A stretch of 64,000 bases of DNA from Gemmatimonadota bacterium (GTDB lineage Bacteria; Gemmatimonadota; Gemmatimonadetes; Gemmatimonadales; Gemmatimonadaceae): the NCBI GenBank assembly GCA_016182795.1, contig JACPFW010000003.1:1-64000 (forward strand), in the 5' to 3' direction. Positions 43,392-51,831 of this stretch are shown here, piece by piece. The position numbers and the translations under genes are program-made. Numbering within the stretch: the stretch's first letter is position 1; each line of letters opens with the position of its first letter. The notes below the pieces were generated by a model that ran no database searches, was not told where the DNA came from, and was given only the letters and a program-made list of their open reading frames with translations.

Positions 43392-44494
43392 TCAGAACTC
43401 CACCGTGATGCCGGCGCTCGGCAGCCAGCCGAGCAGCAATTCTGGAGTGCGGCGAACAATGACCTCGTTGTTGGCCGATGATGTCTTGTAGCGAATCGCC
43501 GACGGATTCTGCACATCGAAGACATTGAAGACGTCCACGAAGTACGAGAACTGCCAGCGGCGCGTGGTCACGTCGCGCGTGATGCGCGCATCGACGCGGT
43601 GATGCCATGGCAGTCGCGCGTTGCCGAGCGATTCTACAGGGCCGTACACCGTGAGCACAGTCGTGGACTTTGCGCCCCTGGAGGTCCTGACGGTGTCGAG
43701 CACGAAATGCACGGGCGATTCCGGCCAGCCGCTGTGCGCCTGCGCGGCCACGCTGAAGTGCCACTGACCGTCGCGGGGACGCCAGGTGACATCGCCGTAG
43801 AGCGCATGCGGTTGGTCCCACGTGCGGGCGGCCTCGACGCCATTCACCGATCCGTCACGCGCGAGTATGTGTAGCCGGCGGCCCAGTCAACGCCGCCGCG
43901 GCCGAGCCCGCGCACACTCAACTCGACGCCGTGCGCCCGGCCGCTCGTGGACGAGAGCAGCACGCGGTCCGGCTCGAGTTCCGGGAAGACGCGCAGGTCG
44001 CCGCGCAGGTTGATGTAGCGCGGTTCCTGCCTGATGATGCGCCGCTCGTACGCTTCCACCCGGACCATCGCGATGAGGCCGACGCGCTGCTCAATGCCGA
44101 CGACGCGATGTTCGGCGACGTCCTCACGGCCGAACGCGGTGACGCCGTCCTGTACCTGCAGCGCGAACACTTCCTGCGACTGGGCATACCGTCCAACCGC
44201 GAGCCGCAGCGTGGTGGCTGGCGTGAGGGTGAGCATCACGTTGGCGCGCGGGCTGAGGGAGGCATCGCCCGTCCACGACGTCCGGTCGTAACGCGCGCCG
44301 AGCTCGGCCACGAGCCATCGATACGGCCGCAGTCGCGGCGCGACATACAGCGCGGTTTGGCTGCCGCGCACCGATCGCGCTGCGCTCACCTGATCGAGCA
44401 GCCGTGCGATCGTGTCGGCCACCACCATCCGGGCGAGATATGTGGATGCCAGGGCGATCCTCGACGTCGAAGCTCGTACGCGAACTCGGAACAT
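43392..44494 (-). pseudogene. TonB-dependent receptor remnant (barrel C-terminus only), frameshifted
   Basis: Two minus-strand frames give the end of a receptor barrel. 44494-43844 contains TALYVAPRLRPYRWLVAELG, ARYDRTSW, SPRANVMLTL and LSVRGLGRGGVDWAAGYTYS. 43847-43392 continues it with EAARTWDQPHALYGDVTW, RWQFSYFVDVFNVFDVQNPS and the aromatic end GITVEF. They meet at about 43847 where one base is missing: the first frame stops at TGA while the next carries on without loss of sequence. The plug and most of the barrel are absent upstream. It therefore looks like a decaying receptor, abutting the arsenic operon. Confidence 0.8.
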
Positions 44495-44533
44495 AGGGGA
44501 TGGACACGCCAAATGATCCAGAAGCCCGGCTAA

Positions 44534-44710
44534 GGCGCGGTGAGCGCGGCGGCCGACGGGGCCGAAGCGCTGCGCATCGTGCGCGATGGCGCGGCGGATC
44601 TCGTCGCTATGGAGGTGCAGATGCTGGAACTGAACGGCCTCGAAGCCACCCAGCGCATTCGCTCGTCGACATCGCTCGGCCACTGGCGAGAGCGCACCAC
44701 CCCTGCCTAG
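44534..44710 (+). pseudogene. Receiver-domain remnant
   Basis: On the plus strand a 58-codon frame reads ADGAEALRIVRDGAADLVAM then EVQMLELNGLEATQRIR, the middle of a response-regulator receiver (compare DLVLMDVQMPELDG). The phospho-acceptor Asp is Glu here, and nothing of the domain's start or end is present: an in-frame TAA lies at 44531 and TAG at 44708. It overlaps no other real gene. The fragment and the receptor remnant beside it mark a scar of past rearrangement. Confidence 0.65.
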
Positions 44711-44809
44711 TCGGGCGGGGCCAGCGGCACGGCGCGCGTGTGCGTAATTAGAGATGGTCCCCGCGCGCCGCCGTTCGTTCCTGCCTTTTGAACCCGCAAC
44801 CCATTTCCC

Positions 44810-46426
44810 ATGCGTCGTTCTCTACTTCTGGTCGCGCTGTTAGCCGGCGCGTCCTCCCTGCGCGCCCAGGGCGCGCCCGCCACTGACGCCGCCATCCAGC
44901 GCATCTGGACGCTCGGCATGGACAGTTCGCAGACTCCGCGTCTTGCGCAGCAACTCCTCGACTCGCTCGGGCCGCGCCTGCTGGGGAGCCCCGACATGAA
45001 GCGCGCCCAGGACTGGGCCATCAAGACACTGGGCGGATGGGGCATCGACGCCAAGCACGAACAGTTCGGCACGTGGCGCGGCTGGCGCCGCGGCTATTCG
45101 CACATTGACCTCATTGCCCCGCGCGTTCGCACCCTTGAAGGGATGATGCTCGGTTTCTCGCCGGGCACGAACAAGAAGGACAAGGTCGCCGAGACGCTCG
45201 TCCTGCCGCATTTCGCCGACAGCACCGAGTTCGTGAAGTGGCTGCCGGCGGTGAAGGGCAAGCTGGTGCTCGTGTCGGCGCCGATGCAGTCGTGCCGGCC
45301 GACGGAGGACATCGTGAAGAACGGCACACCGGCGACGATCTCGCGCGACAGCGCCTGGCGCGCCGAGAACGCGCGGGAGTGGGGCGGCCGCAATGTTCGC
45401 GGCACCGGCCTGAGCCTCGCCCTCGGCGGCGGCGAACTCGCGGTGCGCCTCGAGGAAGCCGGCGCGGCCGGCGTCATCAGCTCGCGCCCGACCAACTCGC
45501 GCGGTGGACTCGCGCTGTTCGAGACGTACACGACCAAGGTGCCGACCGTGGCGCTGTCGTGTGAGGACTACGGACTCGTCTTCCGCCTGACGGACAACAA
45601 CCAGCATCCCAAGATTCGCCTGAACCTCGACGCCGAACTGCTGGGCGAACAGCCTATCTCAAACGTCGTTGGCCGCATTCCCGGCACGACGAAGCCCAAC
45701 GAGTACGTGCTGCTCTCCGCGCACTTCGATTCGTGGGACGGCGGCAGCGGCGCCACCGACAACGCCACGGGCTCAGTGATGATGCTCGAGGCGATGCGCA
45801 TCCTGAAGCAGGTGCTGCCCAACCCGCAGCGCACCATCCTGATTGGCCTCTGGGCCGGCGAAGAAGAAGGGTTGGTGGGCTCCGGCGCGTTCGCCGAGGA
45901 TCATCCCGAGGTGCTGAAGGGGCTTCAGGCGATGTTCAATCAGGACAACGGCACGGGGCGCGTGATGCGCGTCGGCGCCGGCGGCCTGCCGAACGGGGCG
46001 GTGCACCTGTCGTCGTGGCTCAAGCAGCTGCCGACGGCCTTCCAGACGGCGGTGCCGTTTGACGGCTCGCCGGGACGTCCGTCGTCAGGCGGCACCGACG
46101 ACGCGTCGTTTGCCTGCCACGGTGTGCCCGTGTTCGGCATGGGCGGCGCCTCGTGGGACTACGGTGTGGTCACCTGGCACACGACGCGCGACACGTTCGA
46201 CAAGGTCGTGTTCGACGACCTCAAGCATAATGCGACGCTCGTGGCGAGCCTCGCGTATCTCGCGTCGGAGGATCCGTCGTTTATCACGCGCGAACGTGTC
46301 GACCTGAGCACGCTTCCGGCTGGTGGTCGGCCGGGGGTGCCGGCGCGGGCCGGCGGTCCGCCGCCGATGCGCGCCTGGCCGACCTGCACGCCGGTTCCGC
46401 GCGTCACCAAGCCGCGACTGAAGTAG
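44810..46426 (+). CDS. Secreted M28-family metallopeptidase with PA-like insert
   Basis: This 538-residue exported protein has a signal peptide (SLLLVALLAGASSLRAQ). An N-terminal part and a PA-type insert (about 130-280, with GAAGVISSRPTNSRGG) precede the M28 zinc peptidase core. Ligands are visible in SAHFDSWDGGSG, GATDNATGSVM, the Glu pair in WAGEEEGLVG, FNQDNGTG, and the C-terminal His in WHTTRDT. It probably trims peptides in the periplasm or outside the cell. The tail is Pro/Gly/Arg-rich and may be surface-exposed. It is the first of two intact M28 genes here, in contrast to the broken one at 4731. Confidence 0.9.
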   Translation: MRRSLLLVALLAGASSLRAQGAPATDAAIQRIWTLGMDSSQTPRLAQQLLDSLGPRLLGSPDMKRAQDWAIKTLGGWGIDAKHEQFGTWRGWRRGYSHIDLIAPRVRTLEGMMLGFSPGTNKKDKVAETLVLPHFADSTEFVKWLPAVKGKLVLVSAPMQSCRPTEDIVKNGTPATISRDSAWRAENAREWGGRNVRGTGLSLALGGGELAVRLEEAGAAGVISSRPTNSRGGLALFETYTTKVPTVALSCEDYGLVFRLTDNNQHPKIRLNLDAELLGEQPISNVVGRIPGTTKPNEYVLLSAHFDSWDGGSGATDNATGSVMMLEAMRILKQVLPNPQRTILIGLWAGEEEGLVGSGAFAEDHPEVLKGLQAMFNQDNGTGRVMRVGAGGLPNGAVHLSSWLKQLPTAFQTAVPFDGSPGRPSSGGTDDASFACHGVPVFGMGGASWDYGVVTWHTTRDTFDKVVFDDLKHNATLVASLAYLASEDPSFITRERVDLSTLPAGGRPGVPARAGGPPPMRAWPTCTPVPRVTKPRLK

Positions 46427-46443
46427 CATCGGTTCTCACGGAA

Positions 46444-46491
46444 ACAACAAGCGCAGGGGCGTCGGTGATCGCGCCCCTGCGCTTCTTGTTG
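46444..46491. terminator. Bidirectional hairpin terminator
   Basis: GCGCAGGGGCG (46451-46461) pairs with CGCCCCTGCGC (46472-46482); the stem is extended by ACAACAA/TTGTTGT with a small bulge. It lies between the M28 gene and the convergent aldo/keto reductase gene and can serve both. Confidence 0.8.
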
Positions 46492-46501
46492 TCTTCGAGT
46501 G

Positions 46502-47509
46502 TTAGTCGTCCACCAGCGCGCGCATCCCCGTGGGGTAACGGTCACCAGCGGCGGCGGGGATCGCCGCGTCGAGTTGCGCCACGTCCGCGGCGCTGAGCCC
46601 CACAAAGCAGGCACCGAGGTTTTCGTCGATCCGCGTCGCCTTGGTGGTGCCCGGAATCGGCACGACGTCATCGCCGCGCGAGAGCACCCATGCCAGCGCG
46701 ATCTGCGCCGGTGTGCACCGCTTCTGCTCGGCGAGCGCGCGCACCGCGTCGACGATGCGCAGGTTGGCGGCCCGGTTCTCGCCGGTGAAGCGGGCGCTTG
46801 TGTGCCGATAGTCGCCCTCGGGGAACGTCGTGCCGGCGGTGATGGCGCCGGTGAGAAATCCGCGCCCCAGCGGGCTGTACGGCACCACCCCCACGCCGAG
46901 TGCGCGTGCGGTGGCGAACGTCGAGCGTTCCCAGTCGCGCGTCCACAGCGACCACTCGCTCTGCACCGCCGAGATCGGATGCGCGGCGTGCGCCCGCCGC
47001 AGCGTCTCGCTCGACACCTCGGAGAGGCCGATGAACCGGATCTTCCCCTCCTGCACGAGCTGGGCGAGGGCGCCAATGGTCTCTTCGATGGGAATGGTCT
47101 TGTCGCGTCGATGCTGGTAGTAGAGATCGATGGTGTCGACGCCGAGGCGGCGCAGCGAACCCTCGCACGAGGCGCGCACGTACTCAGGGCGTCCGTTGAC
47201 GCCGCGTCTGGATGGATCGGCGGCGTCGCGCACGATGCCGAACTTGGTCGCGATGACAACGGCGTCGCGGCGTCCCTTTACGGCGCGGCCGACCAGCTCC
47301 TCGTTGCGGTGCGGGCCGTACATGTCGGCCGTGTCGAGCAGCGTGATGCCGTGGTCGAGGGCGTGGTGAATGACGGCGACGCCGTCGACCGCCGCCCGCG
47401 AGGCGGCATCGCCGTAGAACTCGCTGAAGCCCATGCAGCCGAGGCCGATCGCCGAGACGCGAAGTCCTTGCGAGCCCAGCGCGCGAATGGGAATGGATGG
47501 AGAAGTCAT
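46502..47509 (-). CDS. Aldo/keto reductase (AKR13-like)
   Basis: This 335-residue NADPH-dependent oxidoreductase has [12 protein letters not shown], the catalytic Asp/Tyr in [20 protein letters not shown], Lys in VVIATKFG, His in YYQHRRD, and cofactor-binding [18 protein letters not shown]. These match the YajO/AKR13 group acting on a range of aldehydes. ATG 47509 starts the fold; the frame is open further upstream only across the repeat-rich copper leader. It is divergent from the copper operon. Confidence 0.93.
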   Translation of the reverse strand: MTSPSIPIRALGSQGLRVSAIGLGCMGFSEFYGDAASRAAVDGVAVIHHALDHGITLLDTADMYGPHRNEELVGRAVKGRRDAVVIATKFGIVRDAADPSRRGVNGRPEYVRASCEGSLRRLGVDTIDLYYQHRRDKTIPIEETIGALAQLVQEGKIRFIGLSEVSSETLRRAHAAHPISAVQSEWSLWTRDWERSTFATARALGVGVVPYSPLGRGFLTGAITAGTTFPEGDYRHTSARFTGENRAANLRIVDAVRALAEQKRCTPAQIALAWVLSRGDDVVPIPGTTKATRIDENLGACFVGLSAADVAQLDAAIPAAAGDRYPTGMRALVDD

Positions 47510-47549
47510 GGGGGAAAAGTTACCGCGCGCCATCGACGCAGGTTGGATC

Positions 47550-47578
47550 TTGACATAGGGGAGGGGGGTATATACAAT
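47550..47578 (+). promoter_or_regulatory. Copper-operon promoter with G-tract operator candidate
   Basis: TTGACA (47550-47555), 17 bases, TACAAT (47573-47578): a near-consensus promoter. The spacer contains TAGGGGAGGGGGGTATA, a G-tract bounded by TA pairs that resembles CsoR sites (TACCC...GGGGTA type), and csoR is the third gene of the operon. Binding there would block RNA polymerase. Confidence 0.7.
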
Positions 47579-47583
47579 CCAGT

Positions 47584-47715
47584 GAAGAGGAAGAGGCAGA
47601 GTGTGGTCAGGGTGCGGGGGAGCACGCCGACACCCCAGCACTCCGCACCACCCCCGCCTCCTCCTCTGGACCACACCCTGCCTCTTCCTCTGCACCACAC
47701 TCTGCCTCTTCCCCT
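47584..47715 (+). promoter_or_regulatory. Repeat-rich leader with two alternative hairpin partners before copZ
   Basis: After the promoter the leader has a 25-base purine-rich arm (47584-47608). Its complement occurs twice downstream in tandem. Arm A (47669-47691) matches 22 of 23 positions, and arm B (47694-47712) matches 19 of 19 with GGAAGAGGCAGAGTGTGGT. Arms A and B are 24-base direct repeats, the second ending about 20 bases before the copZ start. The 5' arm can pair with only one at a time. Confidence 0.7.
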
Positions 47716-47734
47716 GCACCCAACAGAGTTCTCC

Positions 47735-47950
47735 ATGACCACACTCAATCTTGCTATCGACGGTATGTCCTGCGGCCACTGCGTCATGTCCGTGCAGAAG
47801 GCCCTCCGCGCGCTCGACGGCGTCGACGTGCAGCAAGTCCTGATCGGCTCCGCCGCCCTGCGGTACGATCCGGCCAAGCGCACCGTCGACGACATTCTCA
47901 ACGCCGTGCGCGACCAGGGCTTTGAGCCGCGCGCCGCGGCCAACGCGTAG
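47735..47950 (+). CDS. copZ: Copper chaperone CopZ (HMA domain)
   Basis: This 71-residue heavy-metal-associated domain has the metal motif GMSCGHC near residue 10 and the ferredoxin-like beta-alpha-beta pattern ([18 protein letters not shown], then [14 protein letters not shown]). It carries Cu(I) in the cytosol to the ATPase encoded 10 bases downstream. ATG 47735 follows the repeat leader; no strong Shine-Dalgarno is visible, in keeping with the possibility that leader structure affects its translation. Confidence 0.92.
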   Translation: MTTLNLAIDGMSCGHCVMSVQKALRALDGVDVQQVLIGSAALRYDPAKRTVDDILNAVRDQGFEPRAAANA

Positions 47951-47959
47951 GCCTTCATT

Positions 47960-50389
47960 ATGACGACGGCCGCTCCTCCGGCGCCGGGCACTTCACGCGG
48001 TGCCGCCTCTCACATCACGATTCCGGTGGGCGGGATGACGTGCGCCGCCTGCCAGTCGCGCGTGCAGCGCGCGCTCGGCAAGGTGGACGGCGTGCAGGAC
48101 GCGACCGTCAACTTGATGCTCAACAACGCCACGGTCCTGTTTGATCCCACCGTGGTGTCGCCGCAGGCGCTCGTCGACAAAATTCGCGACACGGGATACG
48201 AAGCTGAGATCCCGAAGGGCGAGAAGACGTCGCTCGAGGCGCAGGACGAAAACGAGCGAAAGCAGGACGCCGAGTTCCGCGCGCTCCGCCTGCGCGCCAT
48301 CGTCGCCGGCCTCGCCGGCGCCGTGGCGATGTTCTTCTCGATGCCGCTGATGATGTACACGTCGCACATCGCCGGCGCGCCGGGCAACGACCCGCTGATG
48401 CTCTGGCAGGAGCGGGCGTTCACGGGATGGTTTGTAAAGTACGTGCCGTGGACGTACGCGATTCCGCCCTGGGTGCTGCTGTACGGCGGCCTCGTGCTCA
48501 CCGCCGCGGTGATGGCGTGGGCGGGACGGCACTTCTACACGCGGGCGTGGGCCGCGGCCCGCCATGGCGCCGCCGACATGAACACGCTCATCGCCGTCGG
48601 CACGGGCGTCGCCTTCATCTACTCTGTTGTTGCCACCGTGGCGCCGGGCTTCTTTGCCTCGCGCGGGGTCGCGCCCGACGTGTACTACGAAGCGGTCATT
48701 CTCATTACCGCCTTCATCCTGATGGGCAATGCCTTCGAGGCGCGCGCCAAGCGCAGCACGGCCTCGGCGCTCCGCGCGCTGGCCCGCCTGCGCCCGAAGA
48801 CGGCGCGCGTGGTGCGCGGCGGCGTGGAGACGGACCTCGACATCGATGACGTGCTCCCCGGCGACGATGTGGTTGTGCGCCCCGGCGAACGCATTCCGGT
48901 GGACGGCGTGATCGTGAGCGGTGCGAGCGATGTGGACGAGTCGATGCTTACGGGCGAGTCGATGCCCGTCGCCAAGCAGCTCAACGACGTGGTCGTTGGC
49001 GGCACCATCAACGGCCGCGGCGCGTTCCAGATGCGCGCGACCACCGTGGGTGCCGACAGCGTGCTGGCGCGCATCGTGCAGCTGATGCGCGACGCGCAGG
49101 GCTCGCGGGCGCCGATCCAGGCGATGGCCGACCGCGTCAGCGCGGTCTTCGTGCCCACCGTGATGGTGCTGGCCGTCGTCACGTTTGGCATTTGGTATCT
49201 GGCGCTCACCGCCAATGGCGCGTCGGCAAGCGTCGCGGCGGTGCGGGGGCTGGTCTCCGCGCTGGCCGTGCTGATCATCGCCTGCCCGTGCGCCATGGGG
49301 CTCGCCGTGCCGACGGCCGTCATGGTCGCCACCGGCCGCGGCGCCGAGTTTGGGGTGCTCATCAAGGGCGGTGAGGCGCTGCAACGGGCCGGCGATATCA
49401 CCACCGTGGTCCTCGACAAGACCGGTACGGTCACCGAAGGCAAGCCCGGCGTCACCGACGTCGTGCGCGCGGGCAGCACGGTGTCGGACGACGAACTGTT
49501 GCGACTCCTGGGCTCCCTCGAGCGCAGCTCCGAGCATCCGCTGGGCGATGCGATTGTCCGGCACGCCGAGTCGCGCAACCTCACGCTGTCGCGCGCCGAG
49601 TCGTTTGCGGCGGTGCCCGGTCGAGGAGCGACCGGCGTGGTGGAGGGCCACGGGATGGCCGCCGGCAACGCCGCGCTCCTCGCGGACTGGGGCGTCGATG
49701 TCGCGCCGCTCGCTGCCGACGCCGAGCGCGTGACGGCCGAAGCCAAGACACCGGTCTTCATTGCCATCGACGGCGAACTGGCAGGACTTGTGGCCATCGC
49801 CGATCCGATACGCCGCACGTCGCGTGATGCGGTGGAACGCCTCAAGGCCATGGGGCTCGACGTCGTGATGCTCACCGGCGATCACCGGCGCACGGCCGAG
49901 GCGATTGCCCGGCAGGCCGGCATTCCCCGCGTGGTCGCCGAGGTGCTGCCCGACGGCAAGGTGGCCGAGGTGCAGCGCCTGCAGGGCGAGGGTCGTGTGG
50001 TTGCGATGGTCGGCGACGGGATCAACGACGCGCCGGCGCTCGCGCAGTCCGATGTCGGCGTGGCCATTGGGACAGGCACGGACGTCGCGGTCGAGGCCGC
50101 CGACATCGCGCTGGTACGCGGTGACCTGCATGGGCTGGCCGACGCGATTGCCTTGTCGCGCCGCACGATGCGCGTAATGAAGCAGAATCTCTTTTGGGCG
50201 TTCATTTACAACGTCATCAGCATTCCGGTGGCGGCCGGCGCGCTCTATCCGTCGTTTGCGCTCCAGTTGAGCCCCATCCTCGCCAGCGCGGCGATGGCGT
50301 TCAGCTCCGTGTCGGTGGTCACCAACTCGCTGCGCCTGCGGACCTGGCGTCCGCGGCGCGCGGCGCATTTGAGAGAGGCGGGCATCTGA
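47960..50389 (+). CDS. copA: Cu(I)-exporting P1B-type ATPase CopA
   Basis: In this 809-residue pump, one N-terminal HMA domain ([12 protein letters not shown] near residue 26) is followed by eight membrane segments with the ion-binding [10 protein letters not shown] (near 440). The phosphorylation motif is [11 protein letters not shown] (Asp near 487). The nucleotide-binding [11 protein letters not shown] and the hinge [12 protein letters not shown] complete the set, and TGES lies in the actuator domain. A long second helix pair is preceded by [13 protein letters not shown]. It exports cytosolic Cu(I). The stop overlaps the csoR start (TGATG). Confidence 0.96.
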   Translation: MTTAAPPAPGTSRGAASHITIPVGGMTCAACQSRVQRALGKVDGVQDATVNLMLNNATVLFDPTVVSPQALVDKIRDTGYEAEIPKGEKTSLEAQDENERKQDAEFRALRLRAIVAGLAGAVAMFFSMPLMMYTSHIAGAPGNDPLMLWQERAFTGWFVKYVPWTYAIPPWVLLYGGLVLTAAVMAWAGRHFYTRAWAAARHGAADMNTLIAVGTGVAFIYSVVATVAPGFFASRGVAPDVYYEAVILITAFILMGNAFEARAKRSTASALRALARLRPKTARVVRGGVETDLDIDDVLPGDDVVVRPGERIPVDGVIVSGASDVDESMLTGESMPVAKQLNDVVVGGTINGRGAFQMRATTVGADSVLARIVQLMRDAQGSRAPIQAMADRVSAVFVPTVMVLAVVTFGIWYLALTANGASASVAAVRGLVSALAVLIIACPCAMGLAVPTAVMVATGRGAEFGVLIKGGEALQRAGDITTVVLDKTGTVTEGKPGVTDVVRAGSTVSDDELLRLLGSLERSSEHPLGDAIVRHAESRNLTLSRAESFAAVPGRGATGVVEGHGMAAGNAALLADWGVDVAPLAADAERVTAEAKTPVFIAIDGELAGLVAIADPIRRTSRDAVERLKAMGLDVVMLTGDHRRTAEAIARQAGIPRVVAEVLPDGKVAEVQRLQGEGRVVAMVGDGINDAPALAQSDVGVAIGTGTDVAVEAADIALVRGDLHGLADAIALSRRTMRVMKQNLFWAFIYNVISIPVAAGALYPSFALQLSPILASAAMAFSSVSVVTNSLRLRTWRPRRAAHLREAGI

Positions 50390-50739
50390 TGGCCAAGAAA
50401 CTCCCCGTTCAGCCGGCCGGCTGCGGCTGCGCCACACACGACGCGCCGGAGCGCCACGCGGTCGGCGTGGATGCCAGCATCAAGTCGCGCAACATCACCC
50501 GTCTGCGTCGCATCGAGGGGCAGGTGCGCGGCCTGCAGAAGATGGTCGAGGACGACCGCTACTGCGCCGACATCCTGATGCAGGTGTCGTCGGTGCAGGA
50601 GGCGCTGCGCGCTGTCTCGCGCGAGTTGATGCGCAATCACCTCAAGCACTGCGCGGCGTCGGCCATTCGCAAGGGCGACGCCGAGGCCGAGGCGATGTAT
50701 GACGAGCTGGTGGAGCTGATGCACAAGCACGCGCGATAA
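50389..50739 (+). CDS. csoR: CsoR-type copper-sensing repressor
   Basis: This 116-residue all-helical protein of the CsoR/RcnR family has RLRRIEGQVRGLQKMVEDDR followed by the metal Cys (YCADIL), then His and Cys in RNHLKHCAASAI. This C-H-C set binds Cu(I). An N-terminal extension CGCATHD adds two Cys. As the last gene of the copper operon it can close a feedback loop on the promoter at 47550. It starts at the ATG overlapping the copA stop. Confidence 0.93.
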   Translation: MAKKLPVQPAGCGCATHDAPERHAVGVDASIKSRNITRLRRIEGQVRGLQKMVEDDRYCADILMQVSSVQEALRAVSRELMRNHLKHCAASAIRKGDAEAEAMYDELVELMHKHAR

Positions 50740-50766
50740 CCGGCGCGCCTCGCGTTAGCATTCAGG

Positions 50767-51705
50767 ATGTCCCTTCGGCGATTCCTCCTCCCGCTGGCGC
50801 TCGCGTCCGGCGCGCCGCTCGGCGCCCAGCAGCCGTCCGGCGCGCCCGTCATCGACTCCGCCTCGATGTGGCAGTCGTTCACCGCGCTCGCCGCCGACTC
50901 CATGGAGGGGCGGCGGATGGGGACGGCCGGCAATGCGCGAGCGCGAGGCTTCCTCGTGCGGCGGCTCACCGCTGCCAACGTTGAGCCGCTCGTGCCCGGC
51001 TACGTCCAGCATTTCGACGTGGTGTGGCGCGACACATCGGCGCGCGACGGGGTGAACGTGCTGAGCGTTGCGCGCGGCGCCGACACGAGCCGCATCATCG
51101 TGGTCAGCGCGCATTTCGATCACGTCGGCGTGCGCCGCGGCGAGGTCTACAACGGCGCCGATGACAACGCCTCCGGCACCGCGGCCGTGCTTGCCCTCGC
51201 CCAATGGTATGCGGCGCATCCGCCGCGCCATACGATCATCTTCGCGCTCTTCGATGGTGAAGAGGCCGGTCTGCGCGGGTCCCGGGCGTTCCTCGAGTCG
51301 CCGCCGGTGCCGCTGCGGCGCATCGCCGCCAACGTGAACCTCGACATGGTCGCCCGGCTCGACAAGAATGAGCTGTTCGCGGCCGGCGCCACGCCGTATC
51401 CGTTCTTCCGGCCGCTGCTGCGCGAAACCGCCCGCGGCGCGCCAGTCACGCTCCGGCTCGGGCACGACTTCAAGCAGTCCGATGGCCTCGAGGACTGGAT
51501 CAGCCAGTCCGACCAGGCGTCGTTCCACGACAAGGGCATTCCGTTCGTCTACTTCGGCGTCGAGGATCATCCCGACTATCACCGAAGCACCGACGATGCG
51601 GAGCGGGTCGACGCCGGTCGCTATGTCGCCGCCGTGCGGACCATCGCCGATTTCATCCATCGGCTCGACGAGTCGCTCGACAAGGTCGTGCCGCGCCATC
51701 GGTGA
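50767..51705 (+). CDS. Secreted M28-family metallopeptidase, short form
   Basis: This 312-residue protein has a signal peptide (RRFLLPLALASGAPLGAQ) and the complete M28 zinc set: SAHFDHVGVRRG, NGADDNASGTAAVLALA, FDGEEAGLRGSRAFL, VNLDMVARL and the terminal His in EDHPDYHRSTDD. Such enzymes remove N-terminal residues from peptides in the periplasm. It begins 27 bases after csoR but has its own likely role in peptide scavenging. A hairpin terminator follows. Confidence 0.9.
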   Translation: MSLRRFLLPLALASGAPLGAQQPSGAPVIDSASMWQSFTALAADSMEGRRMGTAGNARARGFLVRRLTAANVEPLVPGYVQHFDVVWRDTSARDGVNVLSVARGADTSRIIVVSAHFDHVGVRRGEVYNGADDNASGTAAVLALAQWYAAHPPRHTIIFALFDGEEAGLRGSRAFLESPPVPLRRIAANVNLDMVARLDKNELFAAGATPYPFFRPLLRETARGAPVTLRLGHDFKQSDGLEDWISQSDQASFHDKGIPFVYFGVEDHPDYHRSTDDAERVDAGRYVAAVRTIADFIHRLDESLDKVVPRHR

Positions 51706-51714
51706 CAACGCCAG

Positions 51715-51751
51715 ACGGCCCGCACTCGGCGCGATGCCGAATGCGGGCCGT
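51715..51751. terminator. Hairpin between convergent genes
   Basis: ACGGCCCGCA (51715-51724) pairs with TGCGGGCCGT (51742-51751); inner TCGGC/GCCGA strengthens it. It lies between the M28 gene and the convergent receptor gene. Confidence 0.7.
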
Positions 51752-51831
51752 CGGTACTTCGGGCGTCGACGATTGCCAGGAGGCCGTCCGCCCGATGATT
51801 GCGCCGCAAGGGGTCGGCGCAGTCGACCCTA

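Noticed and set aside
44495-44683. N-terminal extension of the receptor remnant
   Set aside because: This part lies opposite the receiver fragment and has no receptor motif, so it is not counted as part of the pseudogene.
46502-47836. Aldo/keto reductase starting about 110 codons further upstream
   Set aside because: The extra N-terminus is translated from the copper leader repeats; the family fold begins at the ATG at 47509.
47993-50437. 814-codon minus-strand frame opposite copA
   Set aside because: Shadow of copA: His/Arg/Ala-rich, no domain, while copA has every P-type ATPase motif.
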